NCBI GenBank assembly: GCA_021156265.1
Contig: JAJNBR010000121.1
Span: forward strand, 1-8,151
Direction: 5' to 3'
Source: Flavipsychrobacter sp.
GTDB lineage: Bacteria; Bacteroidota; Bacteroidia; Chitinophagales; Chitinophagaceae
Length of the DNA: 8,151 bases
Shown: piece after piece, positions 1 through 5,539 of the stretch
Position numbering within the stretch: position 1 is the stretch's first letter
Layout of the letters: each line of letters opens with the position of its first letter
Position numbers and translations under genes: made by a program
The notes under the pieces: generated by a model
Seen by the model: the letters and a program-made list of their open reading frames with translations, nothing else
Database searches by the model: none
What the model was told of the DNA's origin: nothing

Positions 1-100
1 GCATGAAGCCAAATATCATCCTAAAAACAGCTAAGGAAGCCGAGTACACCGGCTTCCCTAGATATGTTTTGGAAAATATTTGTTTCAGGTCCTGCATCAT
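1..100 (-). CDS. HTTM-domain membrane protein, N-terminal fragment (runs off the window)
   Basis: A minus-strand frame opens with two ATG codons in a row (98-100 and 95-97) and stays open to the window edge, giving 33 residues. The segment GKPVYSASLAVFRMIFGFM resembles the start of HTTM proteins, where a short amphipathic lead with Pro-Val precedes a first membrane helix containing a 'LAVFRI.FG' pattern. HTTM is the bacterial relative of vitamin K-dependent gamma-carboxylase, an integral membrane family whose bacterial substrate is mostly unknown. The start lies only 6 bases after the imelysin stop, so it is almost certainly co-transcribed and probably translationally coupled. Only the N-terminus is visible, so catalytic residues cannot be checked. 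The family call rests on this short motif plus the neighbour genes. It could be another polytopic membrane protein, but that a gene starts here is well supported. Confidence 0.72.
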   Translation of the reverse strand, partial: MMQDLKQIFSKTYLGKPVYSASLAVFRMIFGFM

Positions 101-106
101 TTGCTT

Positions 107-1243
107 TTAGTCACCATCGTTATCTACGTAAGTAATCGAAATACCAAAGGCCGAAACCATGTCTACTTTTAACAATGGAACTACCTGCTGTAGCTCATCG
201 TACAACTGAAGCATAGCAGGACGGTTGCTGGTCACGTTACCGGCAATACTGCCATTTACATTTTGCATCGCAGTCAGTGCTTGTTGCAATTCTTCTGAGA
301 TCAGGTCGGCCATCAGTTTACCATTATCATCCTTGGTACCTATAGCGGCCAGATAGCTTTTCATGCTTGGCCCCACAGTTCCTGAACCGGTGCCATAGCT
401 TTTACCTTCGTAAAAATTCAGTACGCTGGTTAGAGACGTTACAGCTAACTCTTTCTGCAGATCAGGAGAATAAAATGCTTCGGACAGTTCAGGTTTAGCA
501 ACACCGGTCATTACGCCCGCCGGCAGGCCGATCTTACCGGCACGCAGGTAGCGCTCGTAATACAACACAAAAGCATTTACCATTTTCGAGGTGCTGCTGC
601 TTGCATCGGTACCGGTGCTGTTCACAAACGTCGTTTCGTATGTAGCCCAGCTGCTGTTTACAGACTGAACTTTCGAGTGCATCTTAGCAACTACATCCTG
701 CAGGTATTTTTTGCGATTGGTAGCCTGCGCATCCGTGGTATACAGTTCTATAACAGCTGCATTAGTGCTTGCAATACCATTCAGCAGGTAATCAACTGCC
801 GCAAAGCCCTGCGCGTCCTTATGCGCAAACTGCTCCAGGTCGTAGCTGCCCGATGAAATATTGGCGCTTACCTTTGAAACTGTAACAGGATATGTATTAA
901 TGTACATTCTCAGCGACACTTCCTCTGCCGGACCAAACTCCAGCATGTCGACCTTTTGCCAGGTTTTATACGCATTACGAAATGAAGTTCGAACCTCGTC
1001 AAGCGAAGCCTCTGAAGGAAACGAAGCGAATTGAGTTGTTTTCACCTGCAGATGATTAAGATGACTCACCATTTCTGCATATGCAGGCCCGATATACTTG
1101 TCGGCATAGTTGGTTAGCATTGCCTTACGGTCAAAGTTGTCTGACGGTGTATTATCGTCATCATCATCTTTTTTGCAGGCAACAAACAATAGCGATGCCG
1201 CTAACACCGTCAAAGCCGATCCGAACAACCAATTCTTCTTCAT
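107..1243 (-). CDS. Imelysin-family surface lipoprotein with altered GxHxxE motif
   Basis: A 378-residue protein. It starts with a lipoprotein signal peptide and a lipobox LFVAC ending at Cys23, followed by KKDDDDD. This resembles the acidic lipoprotein export signal that sends Bacteroidota lipoproteins to the cell surface. The rest is one imelysin (peptidase M75-like / IrpA-like) helical domain. Visible family marks are AYKTW (91-95), the LEFGPAEE region (101-108), the KIGLPAGV segment (237-244) and the terminal ITYVDNDGD. The hallmark GxHxxE position reads GFAAVD (146-151), so the His is Ala and the Glu is Asp. Imelysins are associated with iron uptake and are often found near TonB-dependent receptors, but peptidase activity is not generally established. 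It is the second gene of a DUF4856-imelysin-HTTM operon, 77 bases after DUF4856. The ATG at 1243 directly precedes a typical MKK signal peptide. The family call is firm; the function is not known. Confidence 0.9.
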   Translation of the reverse strand: MKKNWLFGSALTVLAASLLFVACKKDDDDDNTPSDNFDRKAMLTNYADKYIGPAYAEMVSHLNHLQVKTTQFASFPSEASLDEVRTSFRNAYKTWQKVDMLEFGPAEEVSLRMYINTYPVTVSKVSANISSGSYDLEQFAHKDAQGFAAVDYLLNGIASTNAAVIELYTTDAQATNRKKYLQDVVAKMHSKVQSVNSSWATYETTFVNSTGTDASSSTSKMVNAFVLYYERYLRAGKIGLPAGVMTGVAKPELSEAFYSPDLQKELAVTSLTSVLNFYEGKSYGTGSGTVGPSMKSYLAAIGTKDDNGKLMADLISEELQQALTAMQNVNGSIAGNVTSNRPAMLQLYDELQQVVPLLKVDMVSAFGISITYVDNDGD

Positions 1244-1267
1244 ATTCCAGGTTTTAGTTTTACGAAT

Positions 1268-1296
1268 GAAAGCGGCACAATTAATATACCGCCTTC
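1268..1296 (-). other. Intercistronic hairpin between DUF4856 and imelysin genes
   Basis: In the 77-base gap, plus-strand GAAAGCGG (1268-1275) faces CCGCCTTC (1289-1296). On the minus-strand RNA this gives an 8-bp stem with one G-U pair and a 13-base AT-rich loop. No T-run follows in the direction of transcription, so it does not look like an intrinsic terminator. It could stabilise mRNA, mark a processing site or tune the dose of the two proteins. It may also be chance. Confidence 0.3.
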
Positions 1297-1320
1297 AAAC
1301 TATTGCTCTAAAAACTAATC

Positions 1321-2487
1321 TTAGTGGTTTACTACCCCTTCTTTGTCAATACCATAAGCAGCTGCTACCTGGTCACGGGCGCTGTTGATCAGGTCGTTAG
1401 TAAGACCCCAGAAACCATTTGGTTGACCACCAAGGATATTCAGCAGTTCATCAGATTTTGCTTTATTGATCTTGGTGTTGTATGCGTAACGCAGTGAATA
1501 GACAAAGCCATACCCTTCAGACAGAGCGTGGAATTTAGCACCATCTGTAGTGGCAGTCTTAGCTTTGTTCAGGTAGCTAACCGCGATAGTAGCGATGGCT
1601 TTCTCCAGTGAAGTACGGATAGTAGCGATCTGCGCATCACGCTTAGCCATGTCTTTATTCACGATAGCAGCACGACCGGTCAGGAAAGCCATATAGATAG
1701 CTTCAGGACCACCGGTTGTAGCACCTACCTGGCGGGCATAAGAACCCAGGTAAGACTCCAGCCATTTTGTACCATCGTTAGGGTCTTTCTTAGGGAAGTA
1801 TTCGTTTTGAGTCAGGTAGCCGTAAGCTTCATCCCAATGATGCTCCAGTTGTGTGTAGTTTTTGCCGCTAACTACAGTATTATTATCAGCAGCTTGTTTT
1901 TCAGTACCCAGGTAGATGTTAGATACCTGGTCCAGCAGCATAGCGCCGATCAAACCTTTCTGTATGAACTGGCCATATTCAAAACCTTTTTCATCAACCA
2001 GGTATTTATTATCCAGCAAACCAGCTTTGCCTGCAACCGCTACGTTAGCACGTTGTGAGCTGGCAATGGCGATCGCATCAAAATAGCCATTGAAACGTTG
2101 CTGCTCAGCTCCCCTTTCGGTTGCGTTGGTGAACGACGCGGCAGTTTTAGAAAGGATCGTTTTATCTGTAGCAGCATTCAGAGCAGCATCATTAAATGCG
2201 TTACCCTGGTTTGCGAACATATTTTTCAGCACTTGTGCTTCCAGGTTCTGAGTCAAACCTTTTTTCATATACACATCCATTTCTTTCATCATGGCGATGC
2301 GTGTTTTCTGGCCACCGAAGTCTACGCTTGTGTTGCCATCAGCACCTTTGAAAGTTTCGAAATAGTTGGTAGTGTTGGTCAGTGACGCGTATGGCACTTT
2401 TACCGGAGCTACTTCTTCTTTGTCTTTTTTGCAAGATGTGAACAGTGCAGAGCAGATAGCAGCTGTAAAAAGTAATTGATTTCTCAT
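1321..2487 (-). CDS. DUF4856-domain lipoprotein
   Basis: A 388-residue protein recognised as a DUF4856 family member. It has a signal peptide with lipobox LFTSC ending at Cys19, then KKDKEE, again an acidic/basic stretch like Bacteroidota surface-export signals. The mature part is largely helical and begins at VPYASL (31-36). It holds a conserved-looking EHHWDEAYGYL segment (215-225, codons for HHWDEAYGY at 1816-1842). That His/Asp/Glu-rich patch could bind a metal, but this is inference. No enzyme signature is seen, and the family has no established function. It is first in the operon with imelysin and HTTM, a grouping I recall from other Bacteroidota, sometimes beside a TonB-dependent receptor; none is visible here. 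The ATG at 2487 is the obvious start for the signal peptide and lies about 30 bases downstream of a candidate -7 element. There is no Shine-Dalgarno, as usual in the phylum. Confidence 0.88.
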   Translation of the reverse strand: MRNQLLFTAAICSALFTSCKKDKEEVAPVKVPYASLTNTTNYFETFKGADGNTSVDFGGQKTRIAMMKEMDVYMKKGLTQNLEAQVLKNMFANQGNAFNDAALNAATDKTILSKTAASFTNATERGAEQQRFNGYFDAIAIASSQRANVAVAGKAGLLDNKYLVDEKGFEYGQFIQKGLIGAMLLDQVSNIYLGTEKQAADNNTVVSGKNYTQLEHHWDEAYGYLTQNEYFPKKDPNDGTKWLESYLGSYARQVGATTGGPEAIYMAFLTGRAAIVNKDMAKRDAQIATIRTSLEKAIATIAVSYLNKAKTATTDGAKFHALSEGYGFVYSLRYAYNTKINKAKSDELLNILGGQPNGFWGLTNDLINSARDQVAAAYGIDKEGVVNH

Positions 2488-2516
2488 ATGGATGGTGTAC
2501 TTCTTTTAAAGTGGGG

Positions 2517-2524
2517 CAAAGCTA
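2517..2524 (-). promoter_or_regulatory. Candidate -7 promoter element of the DUF4856-imelysin-HTTM operon
   Basis: The minus strand reads TAGCTTTG, an exact match to the Bacteroidota -7 consensus TAnnTTTG. A start site a few bases downstream would leave a leader of roughly 25 bases before the ATG at 2487. The -33 part is poor: the nearest TTG (2551-2553) is 26 bases away, longer than the usual 19-21. The promoter may therefore be weak or activator-dependent, which fits the direct repeat just upstream. Confidence 0.45.
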
Positions 2525-2553
2525 CCGCCGTCCGAATTCTTTTACTTTCACAA

Positions 2554-2583
2554 TCGGGAAAAAAACTTTTAGTTCGGGAAAAA
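2554..2583. repeat. Direct repeat TCGGGAAAAA x2, 20-base period, upstream of lipoprotein operon
   Basis: TCGGGAAAAA occurs at 2554-2563 and again at 2574-2583, exactly 20 bases apart, which is close to two helical turns. The pair sits roughly 40-70 bases upstream of the probable start site of the DUF4856 operon. That is where a transcription activator would bind two sites on the same DNA face. The second copy touches the oligo-A part of the cold-shock gene terminator, so part of the A-run may serve that function instead. Confidence 0.5.
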
Positions 2584-2611
2584 CATAAAAAAACCGGGCT
2601 ATTGCCCGGTT
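2584..2611 (-). terminator. Intrinsic terminator of the cold-shock gene
   Basis: AACCGGGC (2592-2599) and GCCCGGTT (2604-2611) form a perfect 8-bp GC-rich stem with a 4-base loop. On the minus strand it is followed at once by a run of seven or more U residues (plus-strand A-run 2587-2593) and a further T-rich stretch. It lies 22 bases after the csp stop codon. This is a textbook rho-independent terminator and separates csp from the DUF4856 operon. Confidence 0.9.
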
Positions 2612-2632
2612 CAGTGAATGATATAAGATAAT

Positions 2633-2839
2633 TTATTGTATGACACGAACGTTTACTGCGTTCATGCCCTTCTTGCCTTGTTGCAGTTCAAATTCTACGT
2701 GATCGTTTTCTTTGATCTGGTCTCTCAAACCGCTCACGTGTACGAATGTTTCCTGGCCAGAGCCGTCATGTTTAATAAAGCCAAAGCCTTTGCCTTCATT
2801 GAAGAACTTAACTGTTCCTGTGAGTTTTTCTGTTTGCAC
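2633..2839 (-). CDS. CspA-family cold-shock protein
   Basis: A 68-residue single cold-shock domain, the normal length for the family. It has an RNP1-like KGFGFI (17-22) and an RNP2-like TFVHVS (31-36). The usual KWFN is KFFN (11-14), and the second motif has Val where many have Phe (VFVHFS). The family binds single-stranded RNA and DNA and melts RNA secondary structure, acting as an RNA chaperone in the cytoplasm; not every member is cold-induced. The start is GTG (2837-2839): no ATG lies upstream in frame before a stop, and none lies inside before the conserved core. It has its own strong promoter and terminator, with an estimated leader of only about 20-25 bases. It therefore lacks the long thermosensor leader known from E. 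coli cspA. The gene follows a fatty acid desaturase on the same strand. Confidence 0.95.
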   Translation of the reverse strand: MQTEKLTGTVKFFNEGKGFGFIKHDGSGQETFVHVSGLRDQIKENDHVEFELQQGKKGMNAVNVRVIQ

Positions 2840-2867
2840 TTGGAGTAATTTAAATATGTGTAATTAC

Positions 2868-2898
2868 CAAAGATAGCCGATACCGTGAAAAAAGTCAA
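2868..2898 (-). promoter_or_regulatory. Bacteroidota-type promoter of the cold-shock gene
   Basis: The minus strand has TTG at 2896-2898 (-33 element) and TATCTTTG at 2868-2875 (-7 element, exact TAnnTTTG), separated by 20 bases. This is a close match to the consensus for the primary sigma factor of this phylum. The spacer carries a TTTTTT run. Transcription would start near 2862, giving a leader of about 20-25 bases. The whole promoter lies in the 78-base gap after the desaturase stop. Confidence 0.75.
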
Positions 2899-2917
2899 GG
2901 GCTTTAATCTACAACAT

Positions 2918-4024
2918 TTAGCTCCTGCCGAGCTTCTTAAGCATCCTTGTATGCTCAATAAGCGCGCTCACAAATGATGGTTGTTCATAATATGGCAAAC
3001 CGTATTCCTTTGCCGTTTCTTTCACTAACGGTGCTACTTGCTTGTAATGAATATGACAAATATGCGGAAACAGGTGGTGTTCGATCTGGTGATTTAAACC
3101 GCCAACAAACCAAAACATCAGCGGACTCTTAGGAGAAAAGTTCGCTGTATTCAAAAGCTGGTGCACGGCCCATGTATTTTCCATTTTCCTATCTGAGGGA
3201 ACCTCGGGATACTCACACTCTTCCAACACGTGTGCCAGCTGGAAGATGCACGACAGCAGCAAACCTGCTGCAAAGTGCATGATCAGGAAACCGATCAATA
3301 CATGCTGCCATGCTATACCCATAACGGCTATGGGAATAACGAACATGTAGGTATAATAAAGTGCTTTGTAAACAACCAACTGACCAATAGCTTTACGCAG
3401 TGTGATCTTTTCTTTCTTCAGCAGGTCTTTCTTATGGTAGTCGTACACCTGGCGGAAGTCTTTAATGGTAGCCCACTGTAGTGTCAGCAGCCCGTACAGG
3501 AACCATGCGTACAAATGCTGGTAGCGGTGCATCCAGTATTTTTTAGAGTGCGGCGAAAAACGCAGAAAGATACCCGCGTCAATGTCATCGTCCAATCCTT
3601 CGATGTTAGTATAAGTATGGTGCAGGATATTGTGCTGGATCTTCCAGGTTACTTCATAACCACCTACCAGGGCAATGATCTTACCAAGATATTTGTTCAG
3701 CGTCTTGTTGTCGGAATAGGAGCCATGGTTAGAATCGTGCATTATTGCGCAACCGATACCGGTCATACCAACACCCATGAGGAGCCACAAACCATAAAAA
3801 ACAAACAGGTTTGACGCAGCAATACCTGAAACCATGAACGCGTAAGGTATCAGGTACATAGCTACAATGGCGAAAGTCTTCCTCTTCATTGCAGCATTGC
3901 CATGTGTATCTATATTATTGGCGGTAAAATAGGCGTCTACTTTCTTCTTCAGGGCATCGTAAAATCCCTCACCGTTCTTCGGAGCAAAACGAACTATTTC
4001 TATCTTTTTTGTGGCAACTGACAA
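2918..4024 (-). CDS. Membrane fatty acid desaturase (front-end/linoleoyl-CoA desaturase-like)
   Basis: A 368-residue integral membrane di-iron desaturase. All three histidine boxes are intact: HDSNH (96-100), HNILHH (131-136) and QIEHH (313-317), with a further His at 265 in FQLAH. The QxxHH third box is typical of the front-end (delta-5/delta-6-like) and related acyl-lipid desaturases. There is no fused cytochrome b5 domain, so electrons must come from a separate donor. Hydrophobic segments lie at about 50-70, 73-93, 168-183, 218-236 and 240-262. The product introduces a double bond into membrane acyl chains; the position and substrate cannot be read from sequence. The start appears to be TTG at 4022-4024: the next in-frame Met is residue 46, which would remove the family-like N-terminal VRFAPKNGEGFYDAL, and no ATG or GTG lies upstream in frame. 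It is followed by a cold-shock gene with no clear terminator between them. Confidence 0.92.
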   Translation of the reverse strand: MSVATKKIEIVRFAPKNGEGFYDALKKKVDAYFTANNIDTHGNAAMKRKTFAIVAMYLIPYAFMVSGIAASNLFVFYGLWLLMGVGMTGIGCAIMHDSNHGSYSDNKTLNKYLGKIIALVGGYEVTWKIQHNILHHTYTNIEGLDDDIDAGIFLRFSPHSKKYWMHRYQHLYAWFLYGLLTLQWATIKDFRQVYDYHKKDLLKKEKITLRKAIGQLVVYKALYYTYMFVIPIAVMGIAWQHVLIGFLIMHFAAGLLLSCIFQLAHVLEECEYPEVPSDRKMENTWAVHQLLNTANFSPKSPLMFWFVGGLNHQIEHHLFPHICHIHYKQVAPLVKETAKEYGLPYYEQPSFVSALIEHTRMLKKLGRS

Positions 4025-4040
4025 ACCGTAAAAATTTGTG

Positions 4041-4054
4041 CAAAGATAATCTTT
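4041..4054 (-). promoter_or_regulatory. Desaturase -7 element overlapped by a 13-base palindrome
   Basis: The minus strand reads TATCTTTG at 4041-4048, an exact TAnnTTTG -7 element, 16 bases before the TTG start codon. The leader would be only about 10-15 bases. No good TTG -33 match lies at 19-21 bases; CTG at 4071-4073 is the nearest. The plus-strand sequence AAAGAT-A-ATCTTT (4042-4054) is a perfect inverted repeat around one central base and covers the -7 element. A repressor binding there would block the promoter; this is inference. Confidence 0.5.
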
Positions 4055-4122
4055 TATTAATGCACGATACCAGATTTAATTGTTAATAAGCATTGTGTAT
4101 CAACACCATGTACATACGCAAC

Positions 4123-4154
4123 AAAAAAAATAGCCACTCGTAAGGTGGCTATTT
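4123..4154 (-). terminator. Intrinsic terminator of the TPR gene
   Basis: AAATAGCCAC (4128-4137) pairs perfectly with GTGGCTATTT (4145-4154), a 10-bp stem with a 7-base loop. On the minus strand an 8-base U run follows (plus-strand A-run 4123-4130, partly inside the stem). It lies 18 bases after the TPR gene stop. It reads as a minus-strand terminator; the plus-strand direction lacks a T-run. Confidence 0.9.
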
Positions 4155-4172
4155 ATCAATATAGTGGATCGT

Positions 4173-5438
4173 TTATTTTTTCATTGCTTCCATCTTAGCC
4201 TTCATTTCGTTGGCTTTATCCATTTTATTTTGCCGCGTATATACTGTTTTCAGTGCCGACAGTGATGACCAGTAAGTACTCTTGTCATCGTTTCCGAGAC
4301 TGGCCAGCTTAGGCTCCAGCTGCATGTAAGCCTTTTCGAAATATTGGGCTGACTGTCCGAAAGATGCATTTGTTTTAGCGCTCAGGTCATCGATCTTCTT
4401 TTGCGACGCAGCAGAATTATCCAGTTTATTCATTTCAGAGATATAGTCACTAGCCTGGTTGAAATAGAATACACCTGCGTTATAGTTGTATTCGGCACTG
4501 TTGGGCGCCGCTTTCAACAGGTTGGTATACGCGACGCCTGCTTTAGTGATCAGCTCATCGTAATTGGCCGGCTTAGGCAGTGCTTTGCCTTGCGCGTCTT
4601 TTGGAAAAGCCATATTGGTGTAGGCAGTAGCAATATTAGCCAGGTAGTTTGCATTCGACGGATCTTTTGCCGCAGCGTCTTCCAGTTTTTTCAGGAATAC
4701 ATCTTGTTTACCCGTGCGTGTGTAGTATGTAAGCTCTTCTACTTCAAGCGCTTTATTATTAGGATATGCTTTTCTTCCTTCATCTACCAATCTGATCACT
4801 TCATCTTCTTTACCCTGCTTTTTGTAAATATCGATCAGTGCCAGGTAAACGTTAGGTGTCTGGATGATCGGGTTGCCTTTCAACGAAATCAGCACCGGCA
4901 GGGCTTCATCAATCTTACCGCTATTGACTGCGCTGTAAGCGCCAAACAACCGCGCGTTAGTAGCAATTGTATCAAAGTATTTATCTGTTGCGTATTTCTT
5001 GCCGCTCTCCAGGTCAAATATGCGCGCTACTTCTTTCGAGCTGGCATAAGCATCATCATACTTCTTCGAGTTATAAGCATCCACCAGGGTGTTGTAGTGT
5101 GTGAAGGCGATATTCTTTAGCGCTTTCGCAACAGTCTCTTTCTCATATTTCGGATCCAGCTCTACTACCTTAATGAAAGACTCTGCTGCCTTGCGGTAAG
5201 GTTGCGCATCCTTATACTTCGGGTCGTTCTGCATATCCAGCAGGATCGATCCGCGCACGTACCAGGTTTTAGGATTATCTTTTGTTGAAGGGTCCGCTGC
5301 TGCTTTTTCTATAAACTCCAGTGCCTTGTCCAGTTCTTTATCCGACTGTGAGTTAAGCGCATTCTGTATGTTTATTTTTTGCGCCATGGCTGAAAAGCCC
5401 GCCGCCAAACACACTGCTGTTACAATGAACTTTTTCAT
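4173..5438 (-). CDS. Secreted tetratricopeptide-repeat protein, function unknown
   Basis: A 421-residue protein with a Sec signal peptide: MKK, a hydrophobic stretch to about residue 16, then AMA before Q20, a good signal peptidase I site. There is no lipobox. The mature protein is made of helix pairs with TPR character. The clearest repeat is at 194-226 (VYLALIDIYKKQGKEDEVIRL). Others are near 35-68, 106-140, 161-187, 230-260, 300-330 and 388-415. Degenerate repeats end in a basic, Met-rich tail. TPR arrays bind protein partners, so a periplasmic scaffold role is likely, but no enzyme domain is present and I do not recognise a named gene. It lies downstream of gyrA, an arrangement I recall in other Bacteroidota. 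The strong hairpin between the two suggests separate transcription. The A/T-rich 40 bases before the ATG hold only imperfect -7-like sequences (such as TAATTTTA), so its promoter is not clear. Confidence 0.88.
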   Translation of the reverse strand: MKKFIVTAVCLAAGFSAMAQKINIQNALNSQSDKELDKALEFIEKAAADPSTKDNPKTWYVRGSILLDMQNDPKYKDAQPYRKAAESFIKVVELDPKYEKETVAKALKNIAFTHYNTLVDAYNSKKYDDAYASSKEVARIFDLESGKKYATDKYFDTIATNARLFGAYSAVNSGKIDEALPVLISLKGNPIIQTPNVYLALIDIYKKQGKEDEVIRLVDEGRKAYPNNKALEVEELTYYTRTGKQDVFLKKLEDAAAKDPSNANYLANIATAYTNMAFPKDAQGKALPKPANYDELITKAGVAYTNLLKAAPNSAEYNYNAGVFYFNQASDYISEMNKLDNSAASQKKIDDLSAKTNASFGQSAQYFEKAYMQLEPKLASLGNDDKSTYWSSLSALKTVYTRQNKMDKANEMKAKMEAMKK

Positions 5439-5473
5439 TAATTGTATTTTAAAGATTGGATGTAAAATTATTG

Positions 5474-5511
5474 AAAACCGGATCTCTCATTTGTTAATAA
5501 TGAGAGATCCG
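5474..5511 (-). terminator. Strong hairpin ending gyrA transcription
   Basis: CGGATCTCTCATT (5479-5491) and AATGAGAGATCCG (5499-5511) form a perfect 13-bp stem with a 7-base loop. On the minus strand it is followed by one G, four U residues, then CAATAATTTT. The stem is long and perfect while the U-run is short, so termination is likely but perhaps incomplete. It lies 28 bases after the gyrA stop and about 40 bases before the TPR gene start. Confidence 0.7.
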
Positions 5512-5539
5512 ATCATATTTATTACTTAGAACTTACAAA

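Noticed and set aside
31..61. A 12-bp hairpin with one mismatch followed by a short U-run on the minus strand, looking like a terminator after imelysin.
   Set aside because: It lies inside an open frame that starts at base 100 and encodes a recognisable HTTM N-terminus, so it is most likely coding sequence.
1110..1388. A 92-codon plus-strand frame across the imelysin/DUF4856 gap.
   Set aside because: It is mostly antisense to the two lipoprotein signal regions; its Ser run is the complement of the Asp-rich stretch.
2876..2917. Possible terminator after the desaturase (AAAG...CTTTTTT on the minus strand).
   Set aside because: The stem is only 4 bp and the T-run is better explained as the spacer of the csp promoter.
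2734..2958. A 74-codon minus-strand frame bridging the desaturase end and csp.
   Set aside because: It overlaps both real genes out of frame and runs through the csp promoter; there is no family resemblance.
4401..5120. A 239-codon open frame on the plus strand.
   Set aside because: It is antisense to the well-supported TPR gene, has an odd Cys/Phe/Ile-rich composition, and resembles no family I know.
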